Below are positions 6,113 to 6,446 of a stretch of DNA of 6,446 bases, piece after piece. The stretch is from assembly GCA_043801115.1 (NCBI GenBank), contig JAZDMJ010000056.1, positions 1 through 6,446 of the forward strand. The letters are read 5' to 3'. Below the pieces are notes generated by a model that saw only the letters and a program-made list of their open reading frames with translations, was not told the origin of the DNA and did not search any database. The translations under genes and the position numbers were made by a program. Position 1 is the stretch's first letter. Each line of letters begins with the position of its first letter. Origin of the DNA: CAZHUN01 sp043801115. Its GTDB lineage: Archaea; Iainarchaeota; Iainarchaeia; Iainarchaeales; UBA10191.

Positions 6113-6121
6113 CTTTTAAAT
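6113..6121. promoter_or_regulatory. Shared symmetric TATA region, membrane protein gene and RNase P RNA
   Basis: CTTTTAAAT reads as TTTAAAAG on the minus strand, centred about 26 bases before ATG 6090. On the plus strand it reads TTTTAAAT, about 26 bases before the likely 5' end of the RNase P RNA near 6144. One box may therefore serve both directions. Confidence 0.5.
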
Positions 6122-6143
6122 CTTACCCATCGAAATAGGTATA

Positions 6144-6446
6144 GAGCAGTGGTCGAGCGGTTGTCGCCCTTCCAGTCCTTAAATGGACGCCTTTGCTCAA
6201 GACTCAAAGGAAGAGAAGGGTGAGGAAAGTCCGTCCTCGACACTTGAAAACAGCGCCCGCGAGGGCGCCCTCCGGAACAGAAACGAAACCCTTCAATGGG
6301 ATGAAACGGCTGGAGGTTAAACACATTGTCGAAGCGCTGGCCCGATGCGGTTTCGCAAGAAACCGCGACGTCCGCTGGCGTCGACCGACAGTGGCGGTCG
6401 AGCAAGTGCGAAAAGCACGCTTAGGCGAATACCGCTTCACGCGCCG
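6144..6446 (+). ncRNA. rnpB: RNase P RNA (3' end beyond the window)
   Basis: This is the catalytic RNA that removes the 5' leader of pre-tRNAs. The universal core GAGGAAAGTCC lies at 6222-6232. Arms CGCCCTTC (6165-6172) and GAAGGGTG (6215-6222) can form the helix before it, enclosing small hairpins at 6175-6188 and 6190-6210. Downstream is a 6-bp hairpin with a GCGA loop (6253-6268), then the conserved GGAACAGAAACGAAACC (6274-6290) and GATGAAACGGC (6300-6310). A perfect 8-bp hairpin with a GCAA loop follows (6347-6366), probably P12. A GTGC-GAAAA-GCAC hairpin comes next, and TTAGGCGAATACCGC (6421-6435) is the expected lead-in to the 3' core. The final helix and 3' end are outside the window. 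The 5' end is inferred from the promoter and is good only to within about 10 bases. Confidence 0.88.

Noticed and set aside
6146..6210. A tRNA-like start (GTGGTCGAGCGGTT matches the D-arm box)
   Set aside because: No T-arm box follows and the sequence leads straight into the RNase P RNA core, where these bases form the 5' helices.
5785..6405. A 206-residue reading of the membrane protein frame
   Set aside because: The added N-terminal part is the reverse complement of conserved RNase P RNA and shows no protein features. The promoter supports the start at 6090.

Overview
The window most likely comes from an archaeon, possibly a small-genome DPANN-type lineage; that placement is an inference and not firm. 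Three things point to archaea. Most genes have an A/T-rich TATA-like box centred about 26-28 bases before the start codon, which suggests leaderless mRNAs. An RNase P RNA of archaeal/bacterial type A organisation starts at the right edge. Genes are short, tightly packed and on both strands. Base composition is balanced and proteins are rich in Lys and Glu.

Left to right: an acylphosphatase-like gene with a C-terminal extension (125-550, +) converges on a class I SAM-dependent methyltransferase (570-1334, -) that is interrupted by one in-frame TGA at a position where the family normally has glycine. Divergent from it is an unrecognised 201-residue protein with a faint kinase-like catalytic loop (1413-2018, +), then lysA, diaminopimelate decarboxylase (2086-3381, +), the last enzyme of the diaminopimelate route to lysine. 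Next is a 444-residue soluble coiled-coil protein of unknown role (3462-4796, +), tail to tail with a metallo-beta-lactamase-fold hydrolase of the UPF0173/UlaG-like type (4799-5419, -). Then come a small basic protein (5464-5706, -) and a two-helix membrane protein with a four-cysteine loop (5785-6090, -). The last shares a symmetric promoter region with the divergent RNase P RNA gene, which runs off the right edge.

No gene-free stretch exceeds 300 bases. I see no CRISPR array, insertion sequence, toxin-antitoxin pair, phage gene or defence cassette. The gene set looks like ordinary chromosome with several lineage-restricted proteins, not one coordinated system. The observation most worth a second look is the single in-frame TGA in the methyltransferase, because everything downstream of it remains a clean match to the expected C-terminal half.
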